From Streptomyces sp. NBC_01723 (lineage in GTDB: Bacteria > Actinomycetota > Actinomycetes > Streptomycetales > Streptomycetaceae): 64,000 nucleotides of DNA. The DNA lies in contig NZ_CP109171.1 in the NCBI RefSeq assembly GCF_036246005.1, positions 2,592,001 to 2,656,000 on the forward strand, read 5' to 3'. Positions within the stretch are counted from its first letter, which is position 1; each line of letters starts with the position of its first letter. A program made the translations under genes and the position numbers. The notes beneath the pieces were generated by a model. That model was not told where the DNA came from, ran no database searches, and saw nothing but the letters and a program-made list of their open reading frames with translations. Shown here piece after piece: positions 29,233 through 38,652 of the stretch.

Positions 29233-30963
29233 CTACGACGCCGGTTCGTAGTCCTGGCCGAGCACCACCGAGACCCGCGCGTTCGCGGAGGTCTTCCCCT
29301 GCGCGACGGCGTCGGTGGGCAGGCCCAGGGTCTTGGCCACCTGGACGGCGTTCTCCTTGTCGGCGGCCTCGGCGTAGACGACCTCCGACTTCGCCTCGGT
29401 GCCGGAGGCGGTGCCGCCGGACAGGAAGGTGAAGCCGCCGTTGAGCAGGACGACGCGGGCCTTGCCGGTGCGGTCCTCGACGCCGGTGGCGTTGCGGACG
29501 GAGACGCTGACTGCCGCGTCCTTGTCGGGGCTCTTGGCGGTGCCGCCGAGGATGTCCTTGACGACGCTGTCGCTCGCCTCGGCGCTGAGCGAGCCGCCCT
29601 CCTCGACGGGCAGCAGCTCGGTCCTGAAGTCGCCGCCCTTGGCCAGGTCGGAGAGCCCGGCGAGGAAGGAGCCGAGGTCCTTCTCGGTCAGCGGCGGGTC
29701 GAGGATCAGCCCGAGGGTCTGGATGGTGGTCGTCGCGGCCTGCGGGTCGGACGACAGCTTGCGCAGCACCCCCTGCATGACCTGCCCGAACCGCTGCAGC
29801 TGGGCGTCGGCCTGCTCGCCCGAGCCGCGGTGGGTGGCGTAGGCGACGGCCATCTTGCCGCTGAGGGTCTGGCCCTGGCCCTTGCGCACCAGCGGCGTGG
29901 CGCCCTTGTCCTTGGCCTCCGGGTCGGCGACGTCGGCGTTGGTGTCGACCTCGATGTTGCCGACCAGGTCGACGAGGATCTGGAGGTAGGGGGTGTCCAG
30001 ACGCCAGGTGCCCTCGATGTCGGTGCCGAGGGAGGAGTCCAGGGCCGTGCGGGTGGCGTCGGGGCCCTCGTCGTCGACGGACTTGGCGAGCGTGGTGGTG
30101 CTGCCGTCGTCGCCGGTCAGGGCGAGGTCGTTGGGCACCAGTACGGCGGTGCCCTTCTTGGTGGTGGTGTTGTCGACGAGCAGCGCGGTGGAGGTGCTGC
30201 CGCCCTTGGTGTCGTGCAGGTGGACGGCGATCACGTCGCGCTTCTGGGCGCCCGCCGCCGTCGTACCGCCGGTCTTGTCGTCGGAGGAGCCCACGCCGGG
30301 GAGCTTTCCGGCGTACCAGAGGTAGCCGACGCCGCCGACCGCGACCAGCGCCAGGACGACGACCAGGGCGACGACACGCGTGCGTGCGCGCCGTCGGGCC
30401 TCCTCGCGGCGCTCGGTGCGGTTCTCCGTGAACTTCATCCAGTCGATGACGTCCTCGGAGTCGTCGGCCGGCTCCTCGACGAAGGCGAACTGCTCGGTCC
30501 GGTAGTCCCGGTCGTCGGCGGCGGGGGCGGCCGGCTGCGGTTCCTCCCGCGGGCCCGCCTGCTGCGGGATGTGCGCGGTCTGCTCGGCGACCCGGGGCTG
30601 CGGGCCGCTGGTCGCGGCCTGGCCGTAGGGGTCGTACGGCTGCTGCGCGGCGGGCGGATGGCCGTAGGAGCCCTGGCCTGGCGTCACGGGCTGCTGTCCG
30701 GTGTCGTAGCCGGTACCGGAGCCGTAGGGGTCGTACGGGTCGTAGGGCCGCTGGGCGGCCTGCCCGCCGTCCGCCGGGGTGTACTGGTCGTAGCCGTAGC
30801 CCTGCTGCCCGTACTGCTGACCCTGCTGCTGGTACGGGTCGTACTGCTGCTGCCCGCCGGGAGCGGCCTGGGCCTGGCGGTAGACCGGCCGGCCGTACTC
30901 GTCGTAGCCGACGAGTTCGTACTGGTCGTCGCCGCCGTATCCCGCGGCGTATCCGTCGTTCAC
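29233..30963 (-). CDS. LytR-CpsA-Psr-like membrane protein with LytR C-terminal domain
   Basis: 576 residues. The N-terminal 150 residues are a Gln/Tyr/Gly/Pro-rich cytoplasmic tail (repeats of YDPY and YGQQ), then one membrane segment (about 197-217), an LCP-like extracytoplasmic domain, and a LytR_C domain (about 470-565). LCP enzymes attach anionic glycopolymers to peptidoglycan. Here the usual acidic and Arg motifs (RSDT, PRD) read STST and PND, so catalysis is uncertain. Start GTG at 30963 with GAGAGGGG upstream. I recall an LCP protein, PdtA, near this place in S. coelicolor; orthology is unverified. Confidence 0.8.
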   Translation of the reverse strand: MNDGYAAGYGGDDQYELVGYDEYGRPVYRQAQAAPGGQQQYDPYQQQGQQYGQQGYGYDQYTPADGGQAAQRPYDPYDPYGSGTGYDTGQQPVTPGQGSYGHPPAAQQPYDPYGQAATSGPQPRVAEQTAHIPQQAGPREEPQPAAPAADDRDYRTEQFAFVEEPADDSEDVIDWMKFTENRTERREEARRRARTRVVALVVVLALVAVGGVGYLWYAGKLPGVGSSDDKTGGTTAAGAQKRDVIAVHLHDTKGGSTSTALLVDNTTTKKGTAVLVPNDLALTGDDGSTTTLAKSVDDEGPDATRTALDSSLGTDIEGTWRLDTPYLQILVDLVGNIEVDTNADVADPEAKDKGATPLVRKGQGQTLSGKMAVAYATHRGSGEQADAQLQRFGQVMQGVLRKLSSDPQAATTTIQTLGLILDPPLTEKDLGSFLAGLSDLAKGGDFRTELLPVEEGGSLSAEASDSVVKDILGGTAKSPDKDAAVSVSVRNATGVEDRTGKARVVLLNGGFTFLSGGTASGTEAKSEVVYAEAADKENAVQVAKTLGLPTDAVAQGKTSANARVSVVLGQDYEPAS

Positions 30964-30979
30964 CGGTGCCCCTCTCGGT

Positions 30980-31675
30980 TCACTCGCCGCGGTACAGCTG
31001 GCGTTTGTCGATGTAGCGCACGACGCCGTCCGGCACCAAATACCAGACGGGATCGCCCTTGGCGACTCTCGCACGGCAGTCCGTGGAGGAGATGGCGAGG
31101 GCCGGGACCTCGACGAGCGAGACGCCGCCCTTGGGGAGTCCGGCGTCCGTGAGGGTGTGACCGGGCCGGGTGACGCCGATGAAGTGCGCCAGGGAGAACA
31201 GCTCCTCGCTGTCGCGCCAGGTGAGGATCTGGGCGAGGGCGTCGGCGCCGGTGATGAAGAACAGGTCCGCGTCCGGGTTGAGGGCGCGCAGGTCGCGCAG
31301 GGTGTCCACGGTGTAGGTGGGGCCGCCGCGGTCGATGTCGATGCGGCTCACGGAGAACTGCGGGTTCTCGACGGTCGCGACGACGGTCATCAGGTAGCGG
31401 TCCTCGGCCGCGGACACCGTGCGGTGGCTCTTCTGCCACGGCTGTCCGGTGGGGACGAACACCACCTCGTCGAGCTGGAACTGCGCGGCGACCTCGCTGG
31501 CCGCCACGAGGTGCCCGTGGTGGATCGGGTCGAAGGTGCCGCCCATGACGCCCAGACGGCGCTTGCCCGGCGACGACGGGCCGTTGCCCGGACCGGTGGC
31601 GCGGGCGGGCACCGCGTTCTGCGTGCCGCGCCCCGGCGTGTACGCCGGGCCGGTAGGCGTGTCCTGCTCTCCCAT
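30980..31675 (-). CDS. nadD: Nicotinate-nucleotide adenylyltransferase
   Basis: Makes deamido-NAD from nicotinate mononucleotide and ATP. 231 residues. [18 protein letters not shown] gives the nucleotidyltransferase HxGH motif, and [10 protein letters not shown] gives the second ATP site. About 40 residues of low-complexity leader precede the fold, typical for Streptomyces NadD. The LCP-type gene begins 16 bases after its stop, so nadD and the LCP gene may share an mRNA. Confidence 0.96.
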   Translation of the reverse strand: MGEQDTPTGPAYTPGRGTQNAVPARATGPGNGPSSPGKRRLGVMGGTFDPIHHGHLVAASEVAAQFQLDEVVFVPTGQPWQKSHRTVSAAEDRYLMTVVATVENPQFSVSRIDIDRGGPTYTVDTLRDLRALNPDADLFFITGADALAQILTWRDSEELFSLAHFIGVTRPGHTLTDAGLPKGGVSLVEVPALAISSTDCRARVAKGDPVWYLVPDGVVRYIDKRQLYRGE

Positions 31676-31734
31676 GCGTGCAGACCCTACCGGCCCACCC
31701 CGGGCACCCCGGCCGCCCCCACGGCCACGGGTGC

Positions 31735-31902
31735 TCAGCGGTCGCGGTTGAACCGGGTGGTGATCCACAGCAGGAGCATCAGGGCGAGGAACGCGCCGAT
31801 GCCGGTGACGTAGGGGCTGAGGCTCTCGTGGTTGCCGCTGTGCTCCTCGCCGCCCTCGGCGGCGAGGGTGGCGAACTGGGCGGCGCTGAGGGGAAGGCTC
31901 AT
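31735..31902 (-). CDS. 55-residue single-pass membrane protein
   Basis: Reads [14 protein letters not shown], an acidic stretch [12 protein letters not shown], one membrane segment (about 31-47, [14 protein letters not shown]) and a basic end TRFNRDR. The positive C-terminus suggests the N-terminus faces out. No family name known to me. Placed just upstream of nadD on the same strand; its own start has only a weak AGG upstream. Confidence 0.72.
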   Translation of the reverse strand: MSLPLSAAQFATLAAEGGEEHSGNHESLSPYVTGIGAFLALMLLLWITTRFNRDR

Positions 31903-32029
31903 CGGCAGGACCTATCCGGTGTGGGCGGGACAAGACGTCCGCTCATCGTATGCGGGCCGCTCACGGGCGATCACGCCGACTCCGCCGACGGGGCCGCGCG
32001 GAGGGGGTCCGGGGAACCTTCGGATCGGC

Positions 32030-32191
32030 TCAGTCGTCCTTCCGCTTGTACCCCCGCAGCAGGAACCACGCGGTCAGCACGCACCCCAGGACCATGACGA
32101 TCAGGACGATCCGGAGCAGATTCCCCGGCCCCTGCTGCTCGGCGGCGGTCGCGGCCCCGGCGAGCCAGTCGGGGTGGGGGATGTGCTGCAT
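32030..32191 (-). CDS. 53-residue single-pass membrane protein
   Basis: Starts MQHIPHPDWLAGAAT with GAAGGAG seven bases upstream, then a membrane segment (IVLIVMVLGCVLTAWFLL) and a basic tail GYKRKDD. The same design as the 55-residue protein at 31735: short outer head, one helix, basic cytoplasmic end. Unknown function. Divergent from the M48 protease gene. Confidence 0.75.
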   Translation of the reverse strand: MQHIPHPDWLAGAATAAEQQGPGNLLRIVLIVMVLGCVLTAWFLLRGYKRKDD

Positions 32192-32332
32192 GGCGTGGAC
32201 TCCTTCGACGTACTGCCCGTCCACGGTATCTCCGCCTAGGCTGGGCCCGGCTCCGGGGGTGCAAAGGGCCGCACAAGGGTTCGCACAGGCCAGACACCCG
32301 CACAGGCCACACACACGCACATGGGGGAAGAC

Positions 32333-33475
32333 ATGTCCGACGGCCATCAGGACAACGGGCACGAGCACGTGCCGAGCCGGCAGCGCAGGCGCTTCCCGGG
32401 GATCTCCTCACGTGCGTACGAGCATCCGGCCGACCGCAGCGCACTGGTGGCGCTGCGCAAGCTGAGCGGTTTCGACACGGTCTTCAAGGCGCTGAGCGGC
32501 CTGCTGCCCGAGCGGAGTCTGCGGCTGCTGTTCCTGTCCGACTCGGTGCGCGTCTCGGACCGGCAGTTCGCCCATCTGAACGTCATGCTGCGCGACGCCT
32601 GCTACATCCTGGACCTGGAGAAGGTCCCGCCGATGTACGTCAACCAGGACCCGGTGCCGAACGCGATGTGCATCGGTCTGGACGAGCCGATCATCGTCGT
32701 GACCACGGGCCTGGTCGAGCTGCTCGACGAGGAGGAGATGCGGGCGGTGGTCGGGCACGAGGTGGGGCACGCGCTGTCCGGGCACTCGGTCTACCGGACC
32801 ATCCTGCTCTTCCTGACCTCCCTGGCCGTCCGGGTCGCCTGGATCCCTCTGGGCAACGTGGCGATCATGGCGATCGTGACCGCGCTGCGGGAGTGGTTCC
32901 GCAAGTCGGAGCTGTCCGCCGACCGGGCGGGGCTGCTGGTGGGCCAGGACATCCAGGCGTCCATGCGCGGCCTGATGAAGATCGCGGGCGGCAACCACCT
33001 GCACGAGATGAACGTGGACGCGTTCCTGGAGCAGGCCGACGAGTACGAGGCCGGGGGCGACCTGCGCGACTCCGTGCTGAAGATCCTCAACGTGCTGCCG
33101 CGCACCCATCCCTTCACCACGGTTCGGGCGGCCGAGCTGAAGAAGTGGGCGGCCTCCCGCGACTTCCAGCGGATCATGGACGGCCACTACCCGCGGCGCG
33201 ACGAGGACAAGGACACCTCGGTCCGGGACTCCTTCCGGGAGTCGGCCTCCCACTACGCGACGCATGTGCGCGGCTCCAAGGACCCGCTGATGAAGCTGGT
33301 CAACGACATCGCGGGCGGCGCCGGTGACCTCGGTGACCGGATGCGGCGGGGCTTCGGCGGCTTCACGTCCTCCCAGCCGCGACCGCCCGGTGACGCGAAC
33401 GGGTCCTCCGAGGGCCCAGCCGGTACCGACGGCCCCAAGGACCCGGACGACCGCCCGCCGCGCGACGGCGCCTGA
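32333..33475 (+). CDS. M48 family zinc metalloprotease
   Basis: 380 residues. The zinc site HEVGH is at about 142-146 with a third Glu ligand further on (ELSADRAG, the M48 signature). Hydrophobic stretches around TILLFLTSLAVRVAW and NVAIMAIVTAL suggest membrane association as in HtpX-like proteases. The hydrophilic C-terminus is rich in Asp/Pro. The ATG at 32333 has GGGGGAAG upstream; an ATG 12 bases earlier is less likely. Likely role: membrane protein quality control. It converges with the membrane protein gene at 33491. Confidence 0.9.
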   Translation: MSDGHQDNGHEHVPSRQRRRFPGISSRAYEHPADRSALVALRKLSGFDTVFKALSGLLPERSLRLLFLSDSVRVSDRQFAHLNVMLRDACYILDLEKVPPMYVNQDPVPNAMCIGLDEPIIVVTTGLVELLDEEEMRAVVGHEVGHALSGHSVYRTILLFLTSLAVRVAWIPLGNVAIMAIVTALREWFRKSELSADRAGLLVGQDIQASMRGLMKIAGGNHLHEMNVDAFLEQADEYEAGGDLRDSVLKILNVLPRTHPFTTVRAAELKKWAASRDFQRIMDGHYPRRDEDKDTSVRDSFRESASHYATHVRGSKDPLMKLVNDIAGGAGDLGDRMRRGFGGFTSSQPRPPGDANGSSEGPAGTDGPKDPDDRPPRDGA

Positions 33476-33490
33476 CCCGGCGCGGGGACC

Positions 33491-34561
33491 TCACACCTTG
33501 GGCTGGGCGCTCGCCGCGAGGGTCCCGCACAGGGCGGTGGCGTTGTCCGAGGTGTACGGGTCGGTGCCGGCGGGGGCGCCGGTCCTGGCCGTCTGGCCGG
33601 CGAGCAGCGGCCGCAGGTGGTTCGCCGAGTCCTCGGCGCAGGAGAGCGGCCCGGCCTGGACGTAGGAGGCGACCAGCTGCGTCTGGTGCAGGCGCAGGTC
33701 CTCCCGGTCGTAGCGGAAGGTCAGCTCGCGCCGGACGGTGAACAGCGACGTCCCGGCGCGCTGGTCACCGGCCGGCCGCAGCGCGTAGACCATGGTGTGG
33801 TCGGCGGTGACCTCCAGCGTGGACGCGTCGGTCTCCAGGGCCCGCAGGCTGCCGTTCACCCGGATCTCGGGGTCGGCCAGCTCGGCCCGGACGGGGTCGA
33901 AGCGCACCAGCCATCCGGTGGGCGCGTGCCGTCCGTCGGCGGTGGGCCGCTCGAAGCTCTCGTCGAACTGGTGGAGCTGGTCGGGGTCGAGCAGGACACG
34001 CACCGAACGCACCTCCCGGCCGCCGAGCACGTCCGGGTCCAGTGCCGAGCGGACGATGTAGTTCTTGGCGGTGGTCAGCGCGTTTAGTACCTGGTCCTCG
34101 GAGAAGTGCGCCGTGCGCCGGACCCCCGGCAGCGGGACGCCCTCGGCGGCGGTGCGGAACCGCGCGGCGGGACTGTGCTCGTAGAGGAAGCCGGCGTCGT
34201 CGGCGCCGGGCACCCTGCCCTGGGGTGCGAGCGGGACGACCGTCATCCGCACCGGCTCGGCGGCCCGCTGCGCGGACGGGTTCTGGTACGGGTGCCGTAC
34301 GCCCATGTAGATGGCGGTGCCGAAGGCCACGGCGATCAGGACGACGAGGACGAGCGCCTGCCGGGAGAGGCCGGCCCGGCGCAGCGGCGGGCGGCGGCGG
34401 ACGGCGGGGGCGTGGTCGGTGATGCGTTCCTGGGCGGAGAACTCCTGGAGCCGGGCAGCGCGGACGAACGACTCGTCGAAGACGACGGATCGGTATTCGT
34501 CCTCTCCGCCGCCGGGGGCGCCCTCGGGCGTCCCTCCGGGCGGATCGCCAAGCCCTGCCAT
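33491..34561 (-). CDS. Single-pass membrane protein with N-terminal SVVFDESFVRAA motif
   Basis: 356 residues. The cytoplasmic N-terminus carries DEYRSVVFDESFVRAARLQE (about 21-40), then one membrane segment (about 70-87, ALVLVVLIAVAFGTAIYMG) and a large extracytoplasmic domain of about 260 residues with no family I recognise. The outer domain has three cysteines; the two near the end could form a disulfide. Its N-terminal motif is shared with the next gene upstream (34646), which suggests a common cytoplasmic partner. Confidence 0.85.
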   Translation of the reverse strand: MAGLGDPPGGTPEGAPGGGEDEYRSVVFDESFVRAARLQEFSAQERITDHAPAVRRRPPLRRAGLSRQALVLVVLIAVAFGTAIYMGVRHPYQNPSAQRAAEPVRMTVVPLAPQGRVPGADDAGFLYEHSPAARFRTAAEGVPLPGVRRTAHFSEDQVLNALTTAKNYIVRSALDPDVLGGREVRSVRVLLDPDQLHQFDESFERPTADGRHAPTGWLVRFDPVRAELADPEIRVNGSLRALETDASTLEVTADHTMVYALRPAGDQRAGTSLFTVRRELTFRYDREDLRLHQTQLVASYVQAGPLSCAEDSANHLRPLLAGQTARTGAPAGTDPYTSDNATALCGTLAASAQPKV

Positions 34562-34645
34562 ACCTTCAGGGTAGGTCGGCGGAAGGTCGCGTAAACGCGC
34601 CGGTGCAGGTCAAGTTGGGACAGCTTCGGGCCGCGGGACGGCAGG

Positions 34646-35215
34646 TCAGGGGCTGCTCGGAAGCACCGGGACGGCGGGCTGCGAGTAGTCGGCGGAGGCC
34701 GAGGGGGTCACGGAGCCGCCCTGCTCGGGGCCGGTCGACGCGGGTGGCGGCACCTGCTGTGTGCCGCTGCCCGAGGACGCTCCCCGGTAGACGGCCACGA
34801 AGGCCAGTGCGACCATGCCCACGCCCATCAGGAGGGCGAGTATCCAGGCGACGGGGCGGTGCCAGCGGACCTGCTTGCCGGACGCGGGAGGGGCGCCGTA
34901 GGGGCGGTCCAGGAGGTCGCGGTCGTCGTCCGGGTCGTCGAGGTCGGGATCATGGCCGAAATCGCCGTACCCGTCGTCGTGGCGCTCGGCTCTGGTGCGG
35001 CCGCGGCGGGCCGCCTCCGCCTCGGTGGCCTCGGCGCGGGCCTGCGCGGCGGCCAGGAGGCGCTCGACGGCGGTCGGCTCGTGCACCGCGGCCGCCCGTA
35101 CGAAGGCCTCGTCGAAGACCACGGAGGCGAACTCTTCGTCCGACACCCCGCGGTCGTGTTCGTCGTCGGGCTCCCAGCCGTCGGGAAACGGCGTACCCCC
35201 CACGTCCTCCGGCAC
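34646..35215 (-). CDS. Single-pass membrane protein related by N-terminal motif to its neighbour
   Basis: 189 residues. The N-terminus contains EEFASVVFDEAFVRAAAVHE (about 27-46), almost the same as the motif in the 33491 gene. It is followed by an Ala/Glu-rich helix, an acidic Asp-rich stretch, one membrane segment (about 121-143) and a short Ser/Pro-rich outer tail. The start GTG at 35215 has TGGAG upstream. Function unknown. Located between proA and its relative, same strand, 84 bases apart. Confidence 0.83.
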   Translation of the reverse strand: MPEDVGGTPFPDGWEPDDEHDRGVSDEEFASVVFDEAFVRAAAVHEPTAVERLLAAAQARAEATEAEAARRGRTRAERHDDGYGDFGHDPDLDDPDDDRDLLDRPYGAPPASGKQVRWHRPVAWILALLMGVGMVALAFVAVYRGASSGSGTQQVPPPASTGPEQGGSVTPSASADYSQPAVPVLPSSP

Positions 35216-35294
35216 GGCTCCAGAGTAGACCTGGGGGGTCGTTTTGGGCAGACGGCCGGGAAATTCGTCCGTTGGGTGGGATGCCGCGATCGTG

Positions 35295-36581
35295 TCAGCG
35301 CCGTACGTGCCCGTCGCCGGTGACGATGTACTTGGTGCTGGTCAGCTCGGGCAGCCCCATCGGGCCCCTGGCGTGCAGCTTCTGGGTGGAGATGCCGATC
35401 TCGGCGCCGAAGCCGAACTGGCCGCCGTCGGTGAAGCGGGTGGAGGCGTTCACCGCGACCGTGGTGGAGTCGACCAGCTGGGTGAAACGGCGGGCGGCCT
35501 GCTGCGAGGTGGTCACGATGGCCTCGGTGTGGCCGGAGGTCCACAGCCGGATGTGCTCGACGGCCTTGTCGAGGGAGTCGACGACCGCCGCGGCGATGTC
35601 GTACGACAGGTACTCCGTCTCCCAGTCCTCCGGGGTGGCCTCGACGGCCGTCACCTTGGAGTCCTGGGCGTACGCCATCACGCGCTCGTCGGCGTGCACG
35701 GTGACCCCGGCCTCCGCGAGGGCGTCCAGGGCGCGGGGCAGGAAGTCGGCGGCGATGTCCTGGTGGACCAGGAGGGTCTCGGCGGCGTTGCAGACGCCGA
35801 CCCGCTGCGCCTTGGAGTTGACCAGGATGTCGACGGCCGTGTCGAGGTCGGCCCGCGCGTCGACGTAGACGTGGCAGTTGCCGGTGCCGGTCTCGATGAC
35901 GGGGACGGTGGACTCCTGGACGACGGTGTTGATCAGCGAGGCGCCGCCGCGCGGGATGAGGACGTCTACCAGTCCGCGGGCCCGCATCAGCTCGCGCACG
36001 CTCTCACGGCTCTCGCCGGGCACCAGCTGGACCGCGTCGGCGGGCAGCCCGGCCCCGCCCACGGCGTCGCGCACCACCCTGACCAGGGCGGTGTTGGACT
36101 GGTAGGCCGAGGAGGAGCCCCGCAGGAGGACCGCGTTGCCGGACTTCAGGCACAGGGCGGCGGCGTCGACGGTCACGTTGGGCCGGCCCTCGTAGATGAT
36201 GCCGACCACGCCGAGCGGCACCCGGACCTGGCGCAGGTCGATGCCGTTGGGAAGGGTGGAGCCGCGCACGACCTCGCCGACCGGGTCGGGCAGCGCCGCG
36301 ACGTCGCGCACGTCGGAGGCGATGGCGCGGACCCGCTCCGGGGTCAGGGTGAGCCGGTCGATGATGGCCTCGCTGGTCCCGGCGGCGCGGGCCTTGGCGA
36401 CGTCCTGCGCGTTGGCCTCGACGATCTCGCTGGTCCGGACCTCCAGGGCGTCCGCGACGGCGAGCAGCGCGTCGTCCTTGACGGCCCGCGGCAACGGCGC
36501 GAGGTCGGCCGCGGCTGCCTTGGCCCGGTAGGCGGCCCGGGTGACCGGGGACATCGAGTCGTACGGCGAGAGCGTGGTCAT
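35295..36581 (-). CDS. proA: Gamma-glutamyl phosphate reductase
   Basis: Second step of proline synthesis: glutamate-5-phosphate to glutamate semialdehyde with NADPH. 428 residues, standard length. The catalytic Cys region reads [18 protein letters not shown]; the family sequences [14 protein letters not shown] and [21 protein letters not shown] are present. Start ATG at 36581. It is downstream of proB but separated from it by an unknown gene (36679-37206). Confidence 0.97.
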   Translation of the reverse strand: MTTLSPYDSMSPVTRAAYRAKAAAADLAPLPRAVKDDALLAVADALEVRTSEIVEANAQDVAKARAAGTSEAIIDRLTLTPERVRAIASDVRDVAALPDPVGEVVRGSTLPNGIDLRQVRVPLGVVGIIYEGRPNVTVDAAALCLKSGNAVLLRGSSSAYQSNTALVRVVRDAVGGAGLPADAVQLVPGESRESVRELMRARGLVDVLIPRGGASLINTVVQESTVPVIETGTGNCHVYVDARADLDTAVDILVNSKAQRVGVCNAAETLLVHQDIAADFLPRALDALAEAGVTVHADERVMAYAQDSKVTAVEATPEDWETEYLSYDIAAAVVDSLDKAVEHIRLWTSGHTEAIVTTSQQAARRFTQLVDSTTVAVNASTRFTDGGQFGFGAEIGISTQKLHARGPMGLPELTSTKYIVTGDGHVRR

Positions 36582-36678
36582 GGGGGCAGCGTAGTGGGCC
36601 GGGCCAGGCCGTCCACCGGTTGTCCCAAACCCCGAGACATGCAACGGACGGTACGGAACCCCATCAAAACGGAACCCG

Positions 36679-37206
36679 CTAAAAGGGGTGCACCCCGACC
36701 GGCGTCGCCGGCGCGGGGCCGTACCCCGCGGCGATGCGCTGGTGGTAGGTGGCGCGGTCGATGACCTCCAGGCCGACGATCTCCCACGGCGGCAGTCCCG
36801 CGGTCTGCCGGTGCTCGCCCCACAGGCGCAGGGCGACCGCGGCGGCGTCGTGCAGGTCGCGGGCCTCCTCCCAGTACCGGATCTCCGCGTGATCGTCGGC
36901 GTACCTGCTGGTCAGCAGGAAGGGATGGTCGTGCGCGAGCTGTTCGAGGGCGCGCCGCACCTCGGTGAGGGGCGCGCGGGCGCCGGAGACGCTGAGGGTG
37001 ACGTGCCACAGGCGCGGGGTGTGCCCGGGATCCTCGCCCCGGAACCGGTCGCCGGCCGCGACGCTGGTCAGGGCGCGTTCCTCGCCGGGGGCGCGGGCGC
37101 CGTTGCGGGGGCCGCCGGGACGGGCGCCCGTGCCGCGGGAGCCCGAGCCGCCGCGGGAGGCGGTACCACCGCGGGACGCCGCCGGCCCAGGGCGCACTCC
37201 GCTCAC
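36679..37206 (-). CDS. Hypothetical protein between proB and proA
   Basis: 175 residues from GTG 37206, chosen for the AAGGAGG seven bases upstream. The first 50 residues are Arg/Gly/Ser-rich and disordered. The rest (about 60-170) is a compact alpha/beta domain with [32 protein letters not shown] and [13 protein letters not shown], ending near VGVHPF. I know Streptomyces homologues exist at this position but no function. No membrane segments. It may share an mRNA with proB and proA. Confidence 0.78.
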   Translation of the reverse strand: MSGVRPGPAASRGGTASRGGSGSRGTGARPGGPRNGARAPGEERALTSVAAGDRFRGEDPGHTPRLWHVTLSVSGARAPLTEVRRALEQLAHDHPFLLTSRYADDHAEIRYWEEARDLHDAAAVALRLWGEHRQTAGLPPWEIVGLEVIDRATYHQRIAAGYGPAPATPVGVHPF

Positions 37207-37338
37207 GACGGCCTCCTTCACACACGGCTGGCCCGGCGGTCGGCCGGGTTCGTCCCTGAGAAAAGTTGAGCAGGCCGCGCGGGATCGCGGGGCGGTTTTG
37301 CGGAACGTCCACCGCCGATTCGGGGACGTTTCGACCTA

Positions 37339-38466
37339 TTACGGATGCAGGATCACCAGATCGTCCCTGTGTACGACCTCACGTTCGTACGCGGGTCCCA
37401 GCTCGCGGGCCAGCTCCCGGGTGGAGCGGCCGATCAGCCGCGGGATCTCCTTGGCGTCGAAGTTGACCAGGCCCCGCGCCACCGCCCGTCCGGTGCCGTC
37501 CCGCAGCTCGACGGGGTCGCCCGCGGCGAACCCGCCCTCGGCGCCGGCGATCCCGGCCGGGAGCAGCGACTTGCGGCCCTCGACGACCGCGCGCACCGCC
37601 CCTTCGTCGAGGATGAGCGCCCCGCGCGGGGTGGAGGCGTGCTGGAGCCAGAGCAGCCGGTCGGCGAAGCGCCTGCCGGTGGCGTGGAAGTAGGTGCCGG
37701 TGTCGCCGCCGGCCAGGGCGTCGGCGGCGTGGACCGCGCTGGTCAGGACCACCGGGATGCCGGCCGCGGCGGCGATCCGGGCCGCCTCGACCTTGGTGAC
37801 CATGCCGCCGGTGCCGACCCCCGCCTTGCCGGTGCTGCCGATCTCGATCTCCGCCAGGTCGGCGGGGGCGTGCACCTCGGCGATCCGCGAGGTGCCGGGC
37901 CTGCTCGGGTCGCCGTCGTAGACGCCGTCCACGTCGGAGAGCAGGACCAGCAGGTCGGCCCGGACCAGGTGGGCGACGAGGGCGGCGAGCCGGTCGTTGT
38001 CGCCGAAGCGGATCTCGTCGGTGGCGACGGTGTCGTTCTCGTTGACGATCGGGAAGGCGCCCATCGCCAGCAGTTTGTCGAGGGTGCGGGAGGCGTTGCG
38101 GTGGTGCGCGCGGCGGCTCATGTCGTCGCTGGTCAGCAGCACCTGGCCGACGCGGACGCCGTAGCGGGCGAAGGAGGCGGTGTAGCGGGCGACCAGCAGG
38201 CCCTGGCCGACGCTGGCGGCGGCCTGCTGGCGGGCCAGGTCCCGGGGGCGGCGGCGCAGGCCCAGCGGGGCCAGCCCCGCGGCGATGGCGCCGGAGGAGA
38301 CGAGGACGATCTCCCGCTCCCCGCCGGAGCGGACCTTGGAGAGGACGTCCACCAGGGCGTCCACCCGGTCCGCGTCCAGGCCGCCCGACGCGGTGGTCAG
38401 CGAGGAGGAGCCGACCTTGACGACGATCCTGCGGGCCTCGCCCACGGCCTGCCTTGCCCCTGCCAC
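37339..38466 (-). CDS. proB: Glutamate 5-kinase
   Basis: First enzyme of proline synthesis, ATP-dependent, feedback-inhibited by proline. 375 residues. The amino-acid kinase domain includes RRIVVKVGSSSLTT, LVSSGAIAAGL, NENDTVATDEIRFGDND and GTGGMVTKVEAA. A C-terminal PUA domain (about 280-375) is present. Start GTG at 38466 with GGAGAGG at a long spacing. Divergent from the TagF-like gene at 38653. Confidence 0.97.
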   Translation of the reverse strand: MAGARQAVGEARRIVVKVGSSSLTTASGGLDADRVDALVDVLSKVRSGGEREIVLVSSGAIAAGLAPLGLRRRPRDLARQQAAASVGQGLLVARYTASFARYGVRVGQVLLTSDDMSRRAHHRNASRTLDKLLAMGAFPIVNENDTVATDEIRFGDNDRLAALVAHLVRADLLVLLSDVDGVYDGDPSRPGTSRIAEVHAPADLAEIEIGSTGKAGVGTGGMVTKVEAARIAAAAGIPVVLTSAVHAADALAGGDTGTYFHATGRRFADRLLWLQHASTPRGALILDEGAVRAVVEGRKSLLPAGIAGAEGGFAAGDPVELRDGTGRAVARGLVNFDAKEIPRLIGRSTRELARELGPAYEREVVHRDDLVILHP

Positions 38467-38652
38467 GGTTGCCGTCCGCCTCTCCCGTTCGACGCGCGCG
38501 AACCCCGCGCTCGCCAGGCAATCTACGCGAAGGGGGACCCGCCCCGCGCCGCGGTCCAGGCTGCGGACAGGGCGCGGGGCACCTCCGCACGGGGGTTGGC
38601 GTCAACACGCGCGTGTCGTCGGGAGGCCGCCCGGCGTTAACCCGGATGTCCG

